A DNA stretch of 64,000 bases, taken from NCBI GenBank assembly GCA_964526675.1, contig CAZGLY010000003.1, positions 1-64,000 on the forward strand. Reading direction: 5' to 3'. Source of the stretch: CAZADA01 sp964526675 (lineage in GTDB: Bacteria; Pseudomonadota; Alphaproteobacteria; Caulobacterales; Maricaulaceae). The number at the start of each line of letters is the position of its first letter. Position 1 is the stretch's first letter. The position numbers and the translations under genes are program-made. The notes below the pieces were generated by a model, which did not search any database, was not told where the DNA came from, and saw only the letters and a program-made list of their open reading frames with translations. Shown here piece after piece: positions 26,325 through 35,511 of this stretch.

Positions 26325-26468
26325 ATGGCCGATCACTACAAGCAGGGTCAAAACGACGCGTCGAAAGGAAAAGGCCCCGCCAACACCAACACGTGGAGCA
26401 GTGCAGCACGTCAAAAATATGACGCGGGCTATAAGTACCAACAAGATCAAAATAACAAAAAGAAATAG
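26325..26468 (+). CDS. Small hydrophilic protein (47 residues), unknown function
   Basis: This short gene was found by eye. ATG 26325 is preceded by a near-perfect AAAAGGAGG ribosome site eight bases upstream, and a strong hairpin follows its stop by nine bases. The product starts MADHYKQGQNDASKGKGPAN and ends in YKYQQDQNNKKK. It is rich in Asn, Gln, Lys and Tyr with no hydrophobic core, hence probably disordered or nucleic-acid or stress related. Its codon use is clearly more AT-rich than the surrounding genes, which suggests high expression, a special role or a foreign origin. I do not recognise a family. Confidence 0.75.
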   Translation: MADHYKQGQNDASKGKGPANTNTWSSAARQKYDAGYKYQQDQNNKKK

Positions 26469-26477
26469 CATGCTCTC

Positions 26478-26508
26478 GTTTGGGCCGTAACGCCGCTACG
26501 GCCCAAAC
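26478..26508 (+). terminator. Hairpin terminator after the 47-residue gene
   Basis: A perfect 12-bp stem (GTTTGGGCCGTA / TACGGCCCAAAC) surrounds a seven-base loop at 26490-26496. The following bases ACTTT are only weakly T-rich. It separates the small gene from the convergent lysR gene and could serve both strands. Confidence 0.8.
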
Positions 26509-26547
26509 ACTTTGCGTCTGCGGCGTGTAGGGTGACGCACAGGCGGC

Positions 26548-27456
26548 CTAACCCGCATCAACGACATCAACATCCGCCTTTCCTAACAGCAACGCCAGCC
26601 ACGGATTGGGAAAAAGGCGCGGCAAGGTGACGGCGTAAAACGTCTCGCGCAATTCCGGCAGCGCGGCGAGCTCAACCAGCGCGCCCGTCGCCAGTTCGTC
26701 GCGCACGACAATCGGCGGCACCACGGCGCGGGCCACCCGTTCGCGCGCCAACACCCGGATCAACGCCATATCGTCGGCTTCCGCAAACACGCTGGGGCGC
26801 ACGCCCAGCCGGTCGGCGAAGGCGTCAAACGCGCCACGCATGCTTGTGCCGGCGCTCGGCAAAATCAGCGGCGTCTCGGACAACAACGCCGCCAGATCCG
26901 CAGGCGTGGAGACGCCGGCCTCCGGCGGCGGCCCGATCAAGCTCACGGCCTGATCCGCAATGGTGTGCACGCGCCAGGGCGGGCCGCCGTCACGGCGTGA
27001 CGGGGCTTGGTTGGTCAGCACGATGTCGAGCCCTTGAGTCTCCAAGAGCGGCAGCAACTCGTTCAAACCGCCCGAGCGCACCGAGAGCCGCGCTCCCGTC
27101 GCCAGCGTCAGCGGGCGGAGAAACTCGACTTGGAAGTTCCGCGACAGCGTCGCCAACGCCCCCACGCGCAGCGCTGGCCGTTCGCCCTCTTCCCGTCGGG
27201 CAAGCGTGGCTGTCAGGGCCGCGCCCGTCGCGAAGATCACGTCGGCGTGCTCCAGCGCCACGCGCCCGGCCTCGGTCAACACAAGCTGACGGCCCCGCCG
27301 TTCGAACAGCGCGTGGCCGAGTCGCTCCTCCAGCTTGCGAATCTGCGCCGACAACGCCGACTGCGAAACGTTGAGGCGTTCGGCCGCGTGCGTGAGGCGG
27401 CCGTCATGGGCGACCGCCCAGAAGTAGCGCAAGTGCTTGAAATTCAGGGACTGCAC
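26548..27456 (-). CDS. LysR-type transcriptional regulator of the dab locus
   Basis: This 302-residue LysR regulator has an N-terminal winged HTH (LNFKHLRYFWAVAHDGRLTH, then AAERLNVSQSALSAQIRKLE) and a C-terminal effector-binding domain from about residue 90 with two periplasmic-binding-protein-like lobes. The GTG start at 27456 has GGGAG seven bases upstream. It is divergent from dabB-dabA with 121 bases between, the classic layout for a LysR activator and its target. By this position it probably controls inorganic carbon uptake, perhaps in response to a carbon metabolite; the effector cannot be read from sequence. It might also act on the pcs-mcr operon. Confidence 0.85.
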   Translation of the reverse strand: MQSLNFKHLRYFWAVAHDGRLTHAAERLNVSQSALSAQIRKLEERLGHALFERRGRQLVLTEAGRVALEHADVIFATGAALTATLARREEGERPALRVGALATLSRNFQVEFLRPLTLATGARLSVRSGGLNELLPLLETQGLDIVLTNQAPSRRDGGPPWRVHTIADQAVSLIGPPPEAGVSTPADLAALLSETPLILPSAGTSMRGAFDAFADRLGVRPSVFAEADDMALIRVLARERVARAVVPPIVVRDELATGALVELAALPELRETFYAVTLPRLFPNPWLALLLGKADVDVVDAG

Positions 27457-27473
27457 GGGGCGTCTCCCATCTC

Positions 27474-27496
27474 TTCGTTCGATTTATCAGAACGAA
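27474..27496. promoter_or_regulatory. Palindromic LysR-type operator between lysR and dabB
   Basis: A perfect 7-bp inverted repeat, TTCGTTC and GAACGAA, is separated by nine AT-rich bases. Centred on it is a T-N11-A box (T27479, A27491), the LysR recognition form. It lies 18 bases upstream of the lysR start and 82 bases upstream of dabB, where autorepression and divergent activation would be expected. Confidence 0.6.
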
Positions 27497-27577
27497 AGCT
27501 CCATATCATTGGATTTTTTTAGGAGGACGTCATCTGGCTAAGCTCGCGTGGAGTGACATTTTGACGCGGAGCCCGCC

Positions 27578-29137
27578 ATGGACGTCCCCCTGATCGCCAG
27601 CGCCCCTGTGATTACCGCGTTGGCGTTTCTCGTCACCGCGCTGTCGGCCGCCGCCGCGCCGCGTTTCACCCGCGGCCTCGCGACCGGCGCGGGCGTCCTC
27701 GCCTTCGCGGTAGGACTGGCGAGTCTCGGCGTGACGTTGGCGTCGGGCACGACGGACGCCGCGATCGGCGTGGCGGGCGTTGAGCTTGCCATCCGATTGG
27801 ACGCCTTCAGCGCGATTATGTTCGCGTTGGTCACCTTTGTCGGGTTGATCGTCCTGCAATACTCGCGGAATTACCTGGCGGGCGACCCGCGCCAGCCGGC
27901 CTTCTTCGCGCGCCTCGCACTGACGCTGGCCTCGGTGATCTTGCTCGTGACGGCGGGCGGCTTGTTCCAGCTGGCGACGATGTGGATCGCCATGAGCTTG
28001 AGCCTGCACTCGCTTTTGGTGTTTCGCCCCGACCGACGCGGCGCGATACTCGCGGCGCGGAAGAAGTTCGCGCTGGCGCGCCTTGGCGATGCGGGGCTTG
28101 TGCTGGCGGCGTTCTTGTTGATCCAAGCGTTCGACACCGCGCGCCTGGGCGACATGTTCATGGCCGCCGCCGCGGCGCGGGAGACGGGCGACGTCCCGGT
28201 GCAGGTGGGCATCGCAGCGATCTTGATTGCGCTGGCGGCGGCGTTGAAGACCGCGCAATTCCCAACGCATGGCTGGCTGACGGAGGTGATGGAGACGCCA
28301 ACGCCCGTGTCGGCTCTGCTCCACGCTGGCGTCATCAACGCCGGCGGGTTCCTGGTGATCCGCTTCGCCGACGTCATGGTGCTCAGCACGCCGGCGCTCC
28401 AGCTTCTGGTGATCATCGGCGGCGTGACGGCGGCGTTCGGCTCCGTGGTGATGCTCACCCAGCCCAGCATCAAAATCGCCCTCGCCTATTCAACCGTCGG
28501 CCAGATGGGCTTCATGCTTCTGCAGTGCGGGCTTGGCGCGTTCGCGCCCGCAACGCTGCACATCGTCGCTCACTCGCTCTACAAGGCGCACGCGTTCTTG
28601 TCGGCCGGAGGCGCGGCCGCGACCGTGAAGTCGACGAGCCCCGTCGCCCCCGCCCATCCGTTTGCGCTTGTCGTGGGTCTGGCCTTGGCGATGGCGACGT
28701 TCGCCGGCGCCGCGGTTCTCTTTGGCTACAGCTTCGCGAGCGCGCCGGCGGTGGTCGGGCTTGGCGCGGTGTTTGTGATGGGGCTCACGCTGATGGTGGC
28801 CCGCGGCGCCCACAATCTGGCCGTCCTCCTGCGCGTGGTCGGTTTCTCGGCCGCTGCGTCGATCGTGTACTTCGCGCTGCAAGCCGCGACCGCCTTTCTC
28901 TTGGGCGGGGTCATCCCCCTGGCCACGCCGCTCGGCCCCATCGGACTGGCGCTGCTCGCCGGGGTGCTGACCGCGTTTGCCGCCGCGATCGTGCTGCAAG
29001 CCCTGGCCCCCGCCCGCGGCCGGCCGCTCGCCCGGGCGCTTTATGTCCACATCGCCAACGGCTTCTACGCCAACGCGCTCTTTAACCGCCTTGTGGGGGC
29101 GCTGCGTCTGCGCGCCACCCCCGCCCCGCGCGCTTAG
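27578..29137 (+). CDS. dabB: DabB: proton-conducting subunit of the DAB inorganic carbon transporter
   Basis: This 519-residue membrane protein of the NuoL/MrpA proton-channel family has about 13-14 transmembrane segments. Conserved features include a lysine helix near KTAQFPTHGWLTEVMETPTP followed by VSALLHAGVINAGGFLV, and VGQMGFMLLQCGLGAF. Alone it would be called an NADH dehydrogenase subunit 5-like protein, but its partner at 29168 is DabA and no other complex I gene is present. In the characterised DAB systems DabB supplies the cation gradient that drives CO2 hydration by DabA. The gap to dabA is 30 bases. Confidence 0.93.
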   Translation: MDVPLIASAPVITALAFLVTALSAAAAPRFTRGLATGAGVLAFAVGLASLGVTLASGTTDAAIGVAGVELAIRLDAFSAIMFALVTFVGLIVLQYSRNYLAGDPRQPAFFARLALTLASVILLVTAGGLFQLATMWIAMSLSLHSLLVFRPDRRGAILAARKKFALARLGDAGLVLAAFLLIQAFDTARLGDMFMAAAAARETGDVPVQVGIAAILIALAAALKTAQFPTHGWLTEVMETPTPVSALLHAGVINAGGFLVIRFADVMVLSTPALQLLVIIGGVTAAFGSVVMLTQPSIKIALAYSTVGQMGFMLLQCGLGAFAPATLHIVAHSLYKAHAFLSAGGAAATVKSTSPVAPAHPFALVVGLALAMATFAGAAVLFGYSFASAPAVVGLGAVFVMGLTLMVARGAHNLAVLLRVVGFSAAASIVYFALQAATAFLLGGVIPLATPLGPIGLALLAGVLTAFAAAIVLQALAPARGRPLARALYVHIANGFYANALFNRLVGALRLRATPAPRA

Positions 29138-29167
29138 CCCGCGTCCTCTCTGCTTTGGAGACCCGTT

Positions 29168-31684
29168 ATGTCCCTTGACGAACCGATCTTCGACGGCGCG
29201 AACGCTCAGACCGCCAACGACAACCGCAATGCGCCGTCAGACTCGCCGTACACTGATGATGACGCCGAGACGCTGCGCGAAATCACCGAGGCTGTCGTGC
29301 GGGCCGACGCCACGGCCGCCGCCTCGCGGATCGCGCCGCTGTGGCCATTGAACAGCTTCGTGGCCGTGAACCCGGCCCTCGGCCTTACCGAAACCCCGTT
29401 CGCGCAAGCCGCCGGCCCCCTCGCTAACGCCCATGGCGCGCGTTTGGTGATGCCGCGGTCGTTCTACGCCGAGGCGCTCGCCGACGGACGGATCACCGAC
29501 GCGGACATCGACGCGGCGATCGAGGAACTCGGCGCGCAAGAGCATTGGGACGCCGCGGGCGTCAGGCGCGGCTTGCCCGCACCGGCTGCGGATCCCGCGC
29601 CGCTGGCGACGTTCGCGGACTTCGCCAGCGCTGTGACCCGACGCGACTGGTCGAGCCTGGTGCGCGATCGCATCTCAGCCTGGGCGGGCGCGTATTTCGA
29701 CGAAGGCCAAGCGGGTTGGCGGTCGCCCTGGCGCGATCTCGCTCCCTACGCCGCCTGGCGCGAAGAAGCGCTGATCGACCGCACGCCGGAGGTGATGGGC
29801 GTCAAAGGCTTCCGCGCCGCGGTGGCGCGTCTGCCAGAAGACGCCGCCGGCACGATCGCGGAGGCGACACGCCGGCTTGCGATCCCATCGGACGCGCGCC
29901 AGGCGTACTTCCATCGGCTTTTGGCCACGATTTCCGGTTGGGCGGGCTATGCCCGTTATCGCGGTTGGGTCCAAGAGCTTCGCGGCGGCGCGCCGGATCT
30001 CGCCGCAGAGATGCTCGCGGTGCGCATCGCGTGGGAGGCCGTGCTGCAGGACCGCTTGCACAGCAGCACGCTGGATGCGCGCTGGAGCACGGCGTGTGCG
30101 GAGATGGCGGCCAGCCGCGACGTGTTCGGCCTGCCCTTGTTGGATCAGATTCTCCAGCTGGCGTACGAAACCAGCTATCGCGCACGGACGGTCGGCGCGA
30201 TCGCGCGCCATGCCGCTCCCTCGCCGGCCAACGCGACCGCGCGGCCGGCGGCGCAGGCCGTGTTCTGCATCGACGTCCGTTCCGAGCGCTATCGGCGCGC
30301 GTTGGAGGGCGTCAATCCCGCGATCGCCACGATCGGGTTCGCCGGCTTCTTCGGCGCCGCCATCGAAGTCGGGACCGCAGACACCAGCGGCAGCGCCGGC
30401 GAGGCCCGGTGTCCCGTGCTGCTTGAGCCCCAATTCGCCGTCCAGGCCGGCGGCGACGACGCCGGCCAGGCCGACCGGCAAGCCAAGGCCGTGTGGAAGA
30501 ATTTCAGCACCGCGGCGGTCTCCTCCTTCGCCTTTGTCGAGGCGGCGGGACTGGCTTTCGCGGGCGCGCTGGCGCGCAACGCGGCCAAAGCGATCCGCAC
30601 GCCAAAGCCTGGGATTGCGGACTTGTCCATCGCGCCGCAATGCACGGGCGACCGCAGCATCGGCCTTGAACCTTCGGATCGGTTGGCGGTCGCGGAGGGG
30701 GCCCTCGCCGGCATGACCTTGACGCAGAACGTCGCGCGTTTGGTGGTCTTGGTCGGCCACGGCGCGGCGACGACGAACAACCCCCACGCGGCCGGCCTCG
30801 ACTGCGGCGCCTGCGGCGGCCACAGCGGAGACGCCAACGCGCGCGTCGCGGCCAAGATCCTCAACGATCCGGATGTGCGCGCCGGGCTCGCCGCCAAGGG
30901 CAAGCCCGTGCCGGACGACACGGTCTTCGTGGCCGGCTTGCACGACACGACGAATGACTCCGTGACCCTGTTGGACGTCGAGACGATCCCCGCGAGCCAC
31001 GCCGAGGACGTCGCCCAGGTCCAGCGCGACTTCGCCGCGGCCTCCGACCGGGTGCGCCGCGAACGCGCGCCGTCGCTGGGCCTGCGCGAGGGGCGCGATT
31101 TGGAAGCGCGGATCGCCGAACGCGGGCGGGATTGGTCTCAAGTCCGTCCCGAATGGGGTCTGGCGGGCTGTGCGGCGTTTATCGCCGCGCCGCGCGCGCG
31201 GACCCGCGACGTGGATCTCGGCGGGCGGGCCTTCCTGCATTCCTATGAATGGCGCGAAGACACTGATGAATCGATCCTCGAGTTGATCATGACCGCGCCT
31301 TTGGTCGTGGCGAGCTGGATTTCGCTCCAATACTATGGGTCAACCGTCGACAACGAGGCCTTCGGCAGCGGCGACAAGACGCTGCACAATGTTGTCGGGG
31401 GCCTTGGCGTGCTGGAAGGCAACGCGGGCGACCTGCGCGTGGGCCTGCCCATGCAGTCCATCCACGACGGCGAGCGTTTCATGCACGAGCCGGTGCGGTT
31501 GACCGCGCTGATCGAAGCGCCGGTCGACGCGATGAACCGCGTGCTGGAGAAACACGCGAACGTCCGCGCTCTGTTCGACAACCATTGGCTGCATCTGATC
31601 GCCATCGCCGATGAAGGGCGCGCGTTCAAACGCTATGCGGGCGGGCTGGCCTGGGAGGAGGTGGACGTCGCCGCGCTGTCGTAG
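29168..31684 (+). CDS. dabA: DabA: zinc beta-carbonic-anhydrase-like subunit of the DAB inorganic carbon transporter (DUF2309/UPF0753)
   Basis: DabA hydrates CO2 to bicarbonate unidirectionally at the inner membrane, powered through DabB, and so concentrates inorganic carbon in the cytoplasm. The 838-residue protein keeps the presumed zinc site: Cys367 and Asp369 in VFCIDVRSERYRR, His531 in VVLVGHGAATTNNPHA and Cys546 in LDCGACGGHSGDANAR. The C-D and H-C spacings equal those of the Halothiobacillus enzyme. The N-terminus has IAPLWPLNSFVAVNPALG, another family hallmark. GGAG lies just upstream of ATG 29168. It ends 20 bases from the convergent malonyl-CoA reductase gene. Confidence 0.95.
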   Translation: MSLDEPIFDGANAQTANDNRNAPSDSPYTDDDAETLREITEAVVRADATAAASRIAPLWPLNSFVAVNPALGLTETPFAQAAGPLANAHGARLVMPRSFYAEALADGRITDADIDAAIEELGAQEHWDAAGVRRGLPAPAADPAPLATFADFASAVTRRDWSSLVRDRISAWAGAYFDEGQAGWRSPWRDLAPYAAWREEALIDRTPEVMGVKGFRAAVARLPEDAAGTIAEATRRLAIPSDARQAYFHRLLATISGWAGYARYRGWVQELRGGAPDLAAEMLAVRIAWEAVLQDRLHSSTLDARWSTACAEMAASRDVFGLPLLDQILQLAYETSYRARTVGAIARHAAPSPANATARPAAQAVFCIDVRSERYRRALEGVNPAIATIGFAGFFGAAIEVGTADTSGSAGEARCPVLLEPQFAVQAGGDDAGQADRQAKAVWKNFSTAAVSSFAFVEAAGLAFAGALARNAAKAIRTPKPGIADLSIAPQCTGDRSIGLEPSDRLAVAEGALAGMTLTQNVARLVVLVGHGAATTNNPHAAGLDCGACGGHSGDANARVAAKILNDPDVRAGLAAKGKPVPDDTVFVAGLHDTTNDSVTLLDVETIPASHAEDVAQVQRDFAAASDRVRRERAPSLGLREGRDLEARIAERGRDWSQVRPEWGLAGCAAFIAAPRARTRDVDLGGRAFLHSYEWREDTDESILELIMTAPLVVASWISLQYYGSTVDNEAFGSGDKTLHNVVGGLGVLEGNAGDLRVGLPMQSIHDGERFMHEPVRLTALIEAPVDAMNRVLEKHANVRALFDNHWLHLIAIADEGRAFKRYAGGLAWEEVDVAALS

Positions 31685-31704
31685 GGCGGCGGCGTCCACA
31701 CCCT

Positions 31705-34700
31705 TTACACCGTCGTGGCGGTGCCGCGGTAGATCCTGGCACGGTACCGCGAATCTTGAGCGTCTGGCAAAGGCGCGCCCACCAGCATCACCGCCCGCGC
31801 GAAGCGTTTGATCTCTTCTGCGCGTTCCGCGTCGTTGCGCGGCTCCTCGGACCGGGCGCGACGGGTGAGATTGATCTGGTTCACCGGGACATCGTGCACT
31901 AGACGCTCACTCTCCACCGCGACCGTGGCGGTGAAGGCGTGCAGCGTGGTCTTAATCATGTTGGCGAGAGCAAACGCCGGGGCGCGCGCCCCGGCGCGCA
32001 CGTCCGGCGCGACGAGCACCAGCTGCGCGCCGTCAAACAACACCGCTTTGCGCGCCACCCGGAAGTGATGGGTAAGATTGTCCTCAATCAACTCGCGGAA
32101 GCCCGCGGGATCGAGGCGATCTTGCCCCGGGGCGCCGAACAAAACGTCCGGCAGATCCGCGAACGGGGTGGAGACAATCGTGGTCGGCCGGCCGTACTGG
32201 CGCAGGGCGTCGTCCATCGCCGTCTCCAGATCGCCGCCGCAGACATAGGTCTGCAGCTTGCTGTCGGGCAGATCCTGAAGCTCGGCGAGCATGGCCTGGG
32301 CGGCGGCGGCCGTGCGCGTGATGAACACGACTGTGGCCGCGTCGCCCTGCTCGATGAAGGTGCGCGCGACTTCCGACAGGTGCGGCGCCAGGTGCTCGCC
32401 AATCAGCCAGACCTTTTTGCCGCGCATGGAGGCGACCCGCTCCGCCTTGGCGCTGCCGAAGAGCTCGCGCTCCGTCACGGACCGCTCAAGATTAAGCCCG
32501 CCGGACGGCATGAACGTCTCGCCGGTGACCGCACGGTCCGCCAGGAAAAACACCGTCGCGAGCGCCACTTCCGTCTCCGTCGGCATGGCGCCGAGGTGGA
32601 GGAGGGACAACACGCCCTCGCCAATCTTACGGGCCTGGCGATCAATCTCGGCCGCCGGCAGGAAGGGCGCGTCGTCGGGCGGATGCCGCTCCAGCCAGCT
32701 CGCCCCCGCGCGGGCGCGCCAATCCCGCGGATCAAGAAACCGGCCCTCCGCCGGCGCGCCGTCGGGCGCCATCTCGCCCACATAGCCGCCCGTTTGGAGA
32801 CGGCGCAAAAGCCGCCAGGCGATGTCGTCGTCCAACGCGTAATCGCCCCAGGTGCAGTCGCCCGCCCCTTCTTTGCGACACGCTTCGGCAAAGGCGCGCA
32901 GGCTCTCCGGCGCGGCCGCGTCGTCGGCCAGGCTCGCGGCGTCGTTTCGCGCGAGATGCGCGAGCGCCACATTGGGCGCGATCCCTGAGCGAATGGCCGC
33001 GACCACCGCGGCGTGGGCGGCGTTGAGCCGCCGATTCAAGAGAATCAACCGCGCCCGGCGTTGGAACAAGCCGGGACGCCCGCCGACGCCCTGGAGCCGA
33101 TCGCCGTCCACGGGTCCCGGCGCGATGGCGTTGAGCTGGATCTCCGGGCCGAGGAACTCCGACAAGCTCTCCACCATCGCGCGTTGGCCGGACTTGGAGA
33201 CGGCGTAGTCCGCGCGGTTTGGATAGGCGACGGCGAGGAACTTCTCCCCCCCGAAGTAGGACGACACATTGACGACGTAGCCGGAGCCTTGCTGCTTCAT
33301 CAGCGGCGTGACTTCAGACATCAGCGCGTAGTTGGAGACCAGATTGGCGTCGAGCGTGAACCGCCAATCCTCCAACTCCATGTCGACCACCATTTGCTCC
33401 GCGCCCGCGACGCCGGCGTTGTTGATCAGATAGTCGATGCGTCCGAACGCCTCGAGCGTGGACTCAACGGCCCGGCGCAAGGTGCGCGGATCGCCAACGT
33501 CCACGCCCGCCAGCGTCCGCACCCGCCGCTCCGCGCCGGAATAGCCGACGCCTTCCAGTTCTTCGATGATGTGCGCGCGCATCGCGCGCAATTCGTCTTC
33601 ACCACGGGCGGTCAGCATGACCTTGCCGCCGGAGAGCGCCAGCAGCCGCGCGATTTGACCGCCGATGCCGCGGCTGCCGCCGGTGATCAACGCGACTTTG
33701 CCGAGATGCAAACCCGCGAGGTTTTCCGAGTGCCCCGTGATGGCGCGCCGCGCGCCGGTGGCGTCCGCGATGGACGTCGGCAGCCTCAGCGTGATGTCCG
33801 GGATTTTCCGTTCGGCGAACAGAATGCTGGCGGCTTGCGCCGCGGCGAAGGCCAGGTTTTCCGGCTCCGCGTTGGTGGTCCGCACAACCTGATTGCCCCA
33901 CGCAGCCTTTGGCGCACGGCCGTGGGCGACGTCCACCTCCATTTCGTCGCGCCAGATGCGGGTCAGCTGCTCCATCGCCTCGGCCAGACAGCGGGCGTAC
34001 GCGTCGCCCGCGACGTCGGCGCCATTGCTCATGAACACAAAGCGCGGGTCGTGACCCAAGCGCTCATGGCCGCGCCAATAGCGCGTGAGCGCCCGCGCGA
34101 GCGCCACCGCTCCGCCAAGCTCGTGCTCCAAGAACACCCGCACGTCATCGTCGCTCGCCTCCAGCAAGGGGCCGGTGAGGCGTCCGGCGCGGTAGGCCGG
34201 CAAGATGATGGCGCTGGAGATCTCCTGCCCGTCGCGACCGCCGGCGGCGAGCGCCCGCTCCAGGTCCGCAGGATCGGCGCGGTCCACACGTCGGGCGGTG
34301 ATCCGCGCGTCCGCATCATCGCGGCCCATAAGCGAACGGGCCGCTTGGACGTCGGCCTCAAGCGAAAAGCCCAAAATGACATCCGCGCCGACGCGCGCCT
34401 GCGCACGCGCGATCGCCAGCGCGTCCTCGACCTGCTCGCCGGCGGCGACCAGCACGGTCATGCCGTCGGCGTCGACCACCCGCAGGCTGGGCCGGGCGAT
34501 GCAGGCCGATCGAGAGCCGATGGCCACGCGCATCCCGTGCGTGACGTCTAACGACTGAGCGTGGAGCGCGCCGGACTCCGCCCCGCCGAGGAACACGCAC
34601 GCCTCCGCGATGTCGTCCGGACGCGGAAACACGTGTTGGGGCGCCTCGCCGTTCGTGCTGCGCGCGAGCCCCATGAGACCGGTGAACGCGGCGGCCGTCG

Positions 34701-35472
34701 TCCCCTCAGCGTCGCCGCGCAGGCCGTCCATGGCGCGAAAGGCGTTGCGAATGCGGTCGCTTTCGATCGGGCCGGGGTAAATCGTGTTGACCCGGATGCC
34801 CCGCGGGCCGAGCTCTGCGGCCATCGCCTCCGACAACGCGTTCAGCGCCGCCTTCGGCGTCACATACGCGGCCCGCCCGTAATAGGGGGTGCGCGAAAAC
34901 ACCGTGGAGATGTTGACCACCGAGCCGCCCGGCGTCATGTGCGGCGCGGCCGCCCGCGTGACGTTCCAGCTCACGCCCAAAATGTTGCGCAACGCGTCGC
35001 CGAGGGTCTCCGTTTCCCCTTCGAGGGCCTCAAGCTCCGCCCTCGTCAGCGGGATGTTCGCGATGGACTGTTTCGGCCCGGCCGAGCCGGCGTTGTTCAC
35101 CACGATGTCCAGGCGCTTGTGGGTCTCAAGCAAGCGCGCGACGCCCTCGCGGACATCGGCCGGATCGCCGCCGTCCATGACCAGCGTGTCGGCGCGCGCC
35201 TCCGGCGCATCGATCGCGGCGAGGGCCGCCGCGCGCGCGGCGTCCAGGCGGCCTTGATCACGACCGGAGAAGACCACCGTCGCGCCCTCGCGAAGATAGG
35301 CCCTGACAATCGACCCGCCGAGATTGCCGGCCGCGCCGGTGATCAGCGCGACCTTGCCGGCCAGCCGCCCAGCCTCCGCCGCCGCGGGTGTTTCGGATGC
35401 GGCGGGCGCCTGGGGCGCGTCGGCGTTCGGCTCCGCCGTGTCGGAGTCCAAAGTCGTGGGGTCCTGCGTCAT
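31705..35472 (-). CDS. mcr: Bifunctional malonyl-CoA reductase (3-hydroxypropionate pathway)
   Basis: The enzyme reduces malonyl-CoA to malonate semialdehyde and on to 3-hydroxypropionate with four electrons from NADPH. Two fused SDR units are visible. The N-terminal unit has LITGAAGNLGG near residues 43-53 and the catalytic Tyr203/Lys207 in AAYVTPKAALN. The C-terminal unit has LITGGSRGIGGQ near 596 and Tyr756/Lys760 in RADYAVSKSGQ. The architecture and many segments closely follow the 1220-residue Chloroflexus enzyme as I remember it, including IYPGPIESDRIRN and ending in YRARIYRGTATTV. In Chloroflexus the C-terminal half makes the semialdehyde and the N-terminal half reduces it. The product has 1255 residues; a GGAGG five bases before ATG 35472 decides the start over ATG 35484. 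It lies 39 bases after pcs. Confidence 0.94.
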   Translation of the reverse strand: MTQDPTTLDSDTAEPNADAPQAPAASETPAAAEAGRLAGKVALITGAAGNLGGSIVRAYLREGATVVFSGRDQGRLDAARAAALAAIDAPEARADTLVMDGGDPADVREGVARLLETHKRLDIVVNNAGSAGPKQSIANIPLTRAELEALEGETETLGDALRNILGVSWNVTRAAAPHMTPGGSVVNISTVFSRTPYYGRAAYVTPKAALNALSEAMAAELGPRGIRVNTIYPGPIESDRIRNAFRAMDGLRGDAEGTTAAAFTGLMGLARSTNGEAPQHVFPRPDDIAEACVFLGGAESGALHAQSLDVTHGMRVAIGSRSACIARPSLRVVDADGMTVLVAAGEQVEDALAIARAQARVGADVILGFSLEADVQAARSLMGRDDADARITARRVDRADPADLERALAAGGRDGQEISSAIILPAYRAGRLTGPLLEASDDDVRVFLEHELGGAVALARALTRYWRGHERLGHDPRFVFMSNGADVAGDAYARCLAEAMEQLTRIWRDEMEVDVAHGRAPKAAWGNQVVRTTNAEPENLAFAAAQAASILFAERKIPDITLRLPTSIADATGARRAITGHSENLAGLHLGKVALITGGSRGIGGQIARLLALSGGKVMLTARGEDELRAMRAHIIEELEGVGYSGAERRVRTLAGVDVGDPRTLRRAVESTLEAFGRIDYLINNAGVAGAEQMVVDMELEDWRFTLDANLVSNYALMSEVTPLMKQQGSGYVVNVSSYFGGEKFLAVAYPNRADYAVSKSGQRAMVESLSEFLGPEIQLNAIAPGPVDGDRLQGVGGRPGLFQRRARLILLNRRLNAAHAAVVAAIRSGIAPNVALAHLARNDAASLADDAAAPESLRAFAEACRKEGAGDCTWGDYALDDDIAWRLLRRLQTGGYVGEMAPDGAPAEGRFLDPRDWRARAGASWLERHPPDDAPFLPAAEIDRQARKIGEGVLSLLHLGAMPTETEVALATVFFLADRAVTGETFMPSGGLNLERSVTERELFGSAKAERVASMRGKKVWLIGEHLAPHLSEVARTFIEQGDAATVVFITRTAAAAQAMLAELQDLPDSKLQTYVCGGDLETAMDDALRQYGRPTTIVSTPFADLPDVLFGAPGQDRLDPAGFRELIEDNLTHHFRVARKAVLFDGAQLVLVAPDVRAGARAPAFALANMIKTTLHAFTATVAVESERLVHDVPVNQINLTRRARSEEPRNDAERAEEIKRFARAVMLVGAPLPDAQDSRYRARIYRGTATTV

Positions 35473-35511
35473 CGGTTCCTCCATCCCGCGCCTGAGCGTC
35501 GGTGGCGTCCG

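Noticed and set aside
27578..29137. Reading dabB as a complex I (NuoL) or Mrp antiporter subunit
   Set aside because: No other nuo or mrp gene is present and the next gene is a clear DabA with its zinc residues, so the DAB assignment is better.
31705..35472. Calling this gene a generic short-chain dehydrogenase
   Set aside because: It is four times the normal SDR length, has two SDR units in the same order as the Chloroflexus malonyl-CoA reductase, and sits next to propionyl-CoA synthase.
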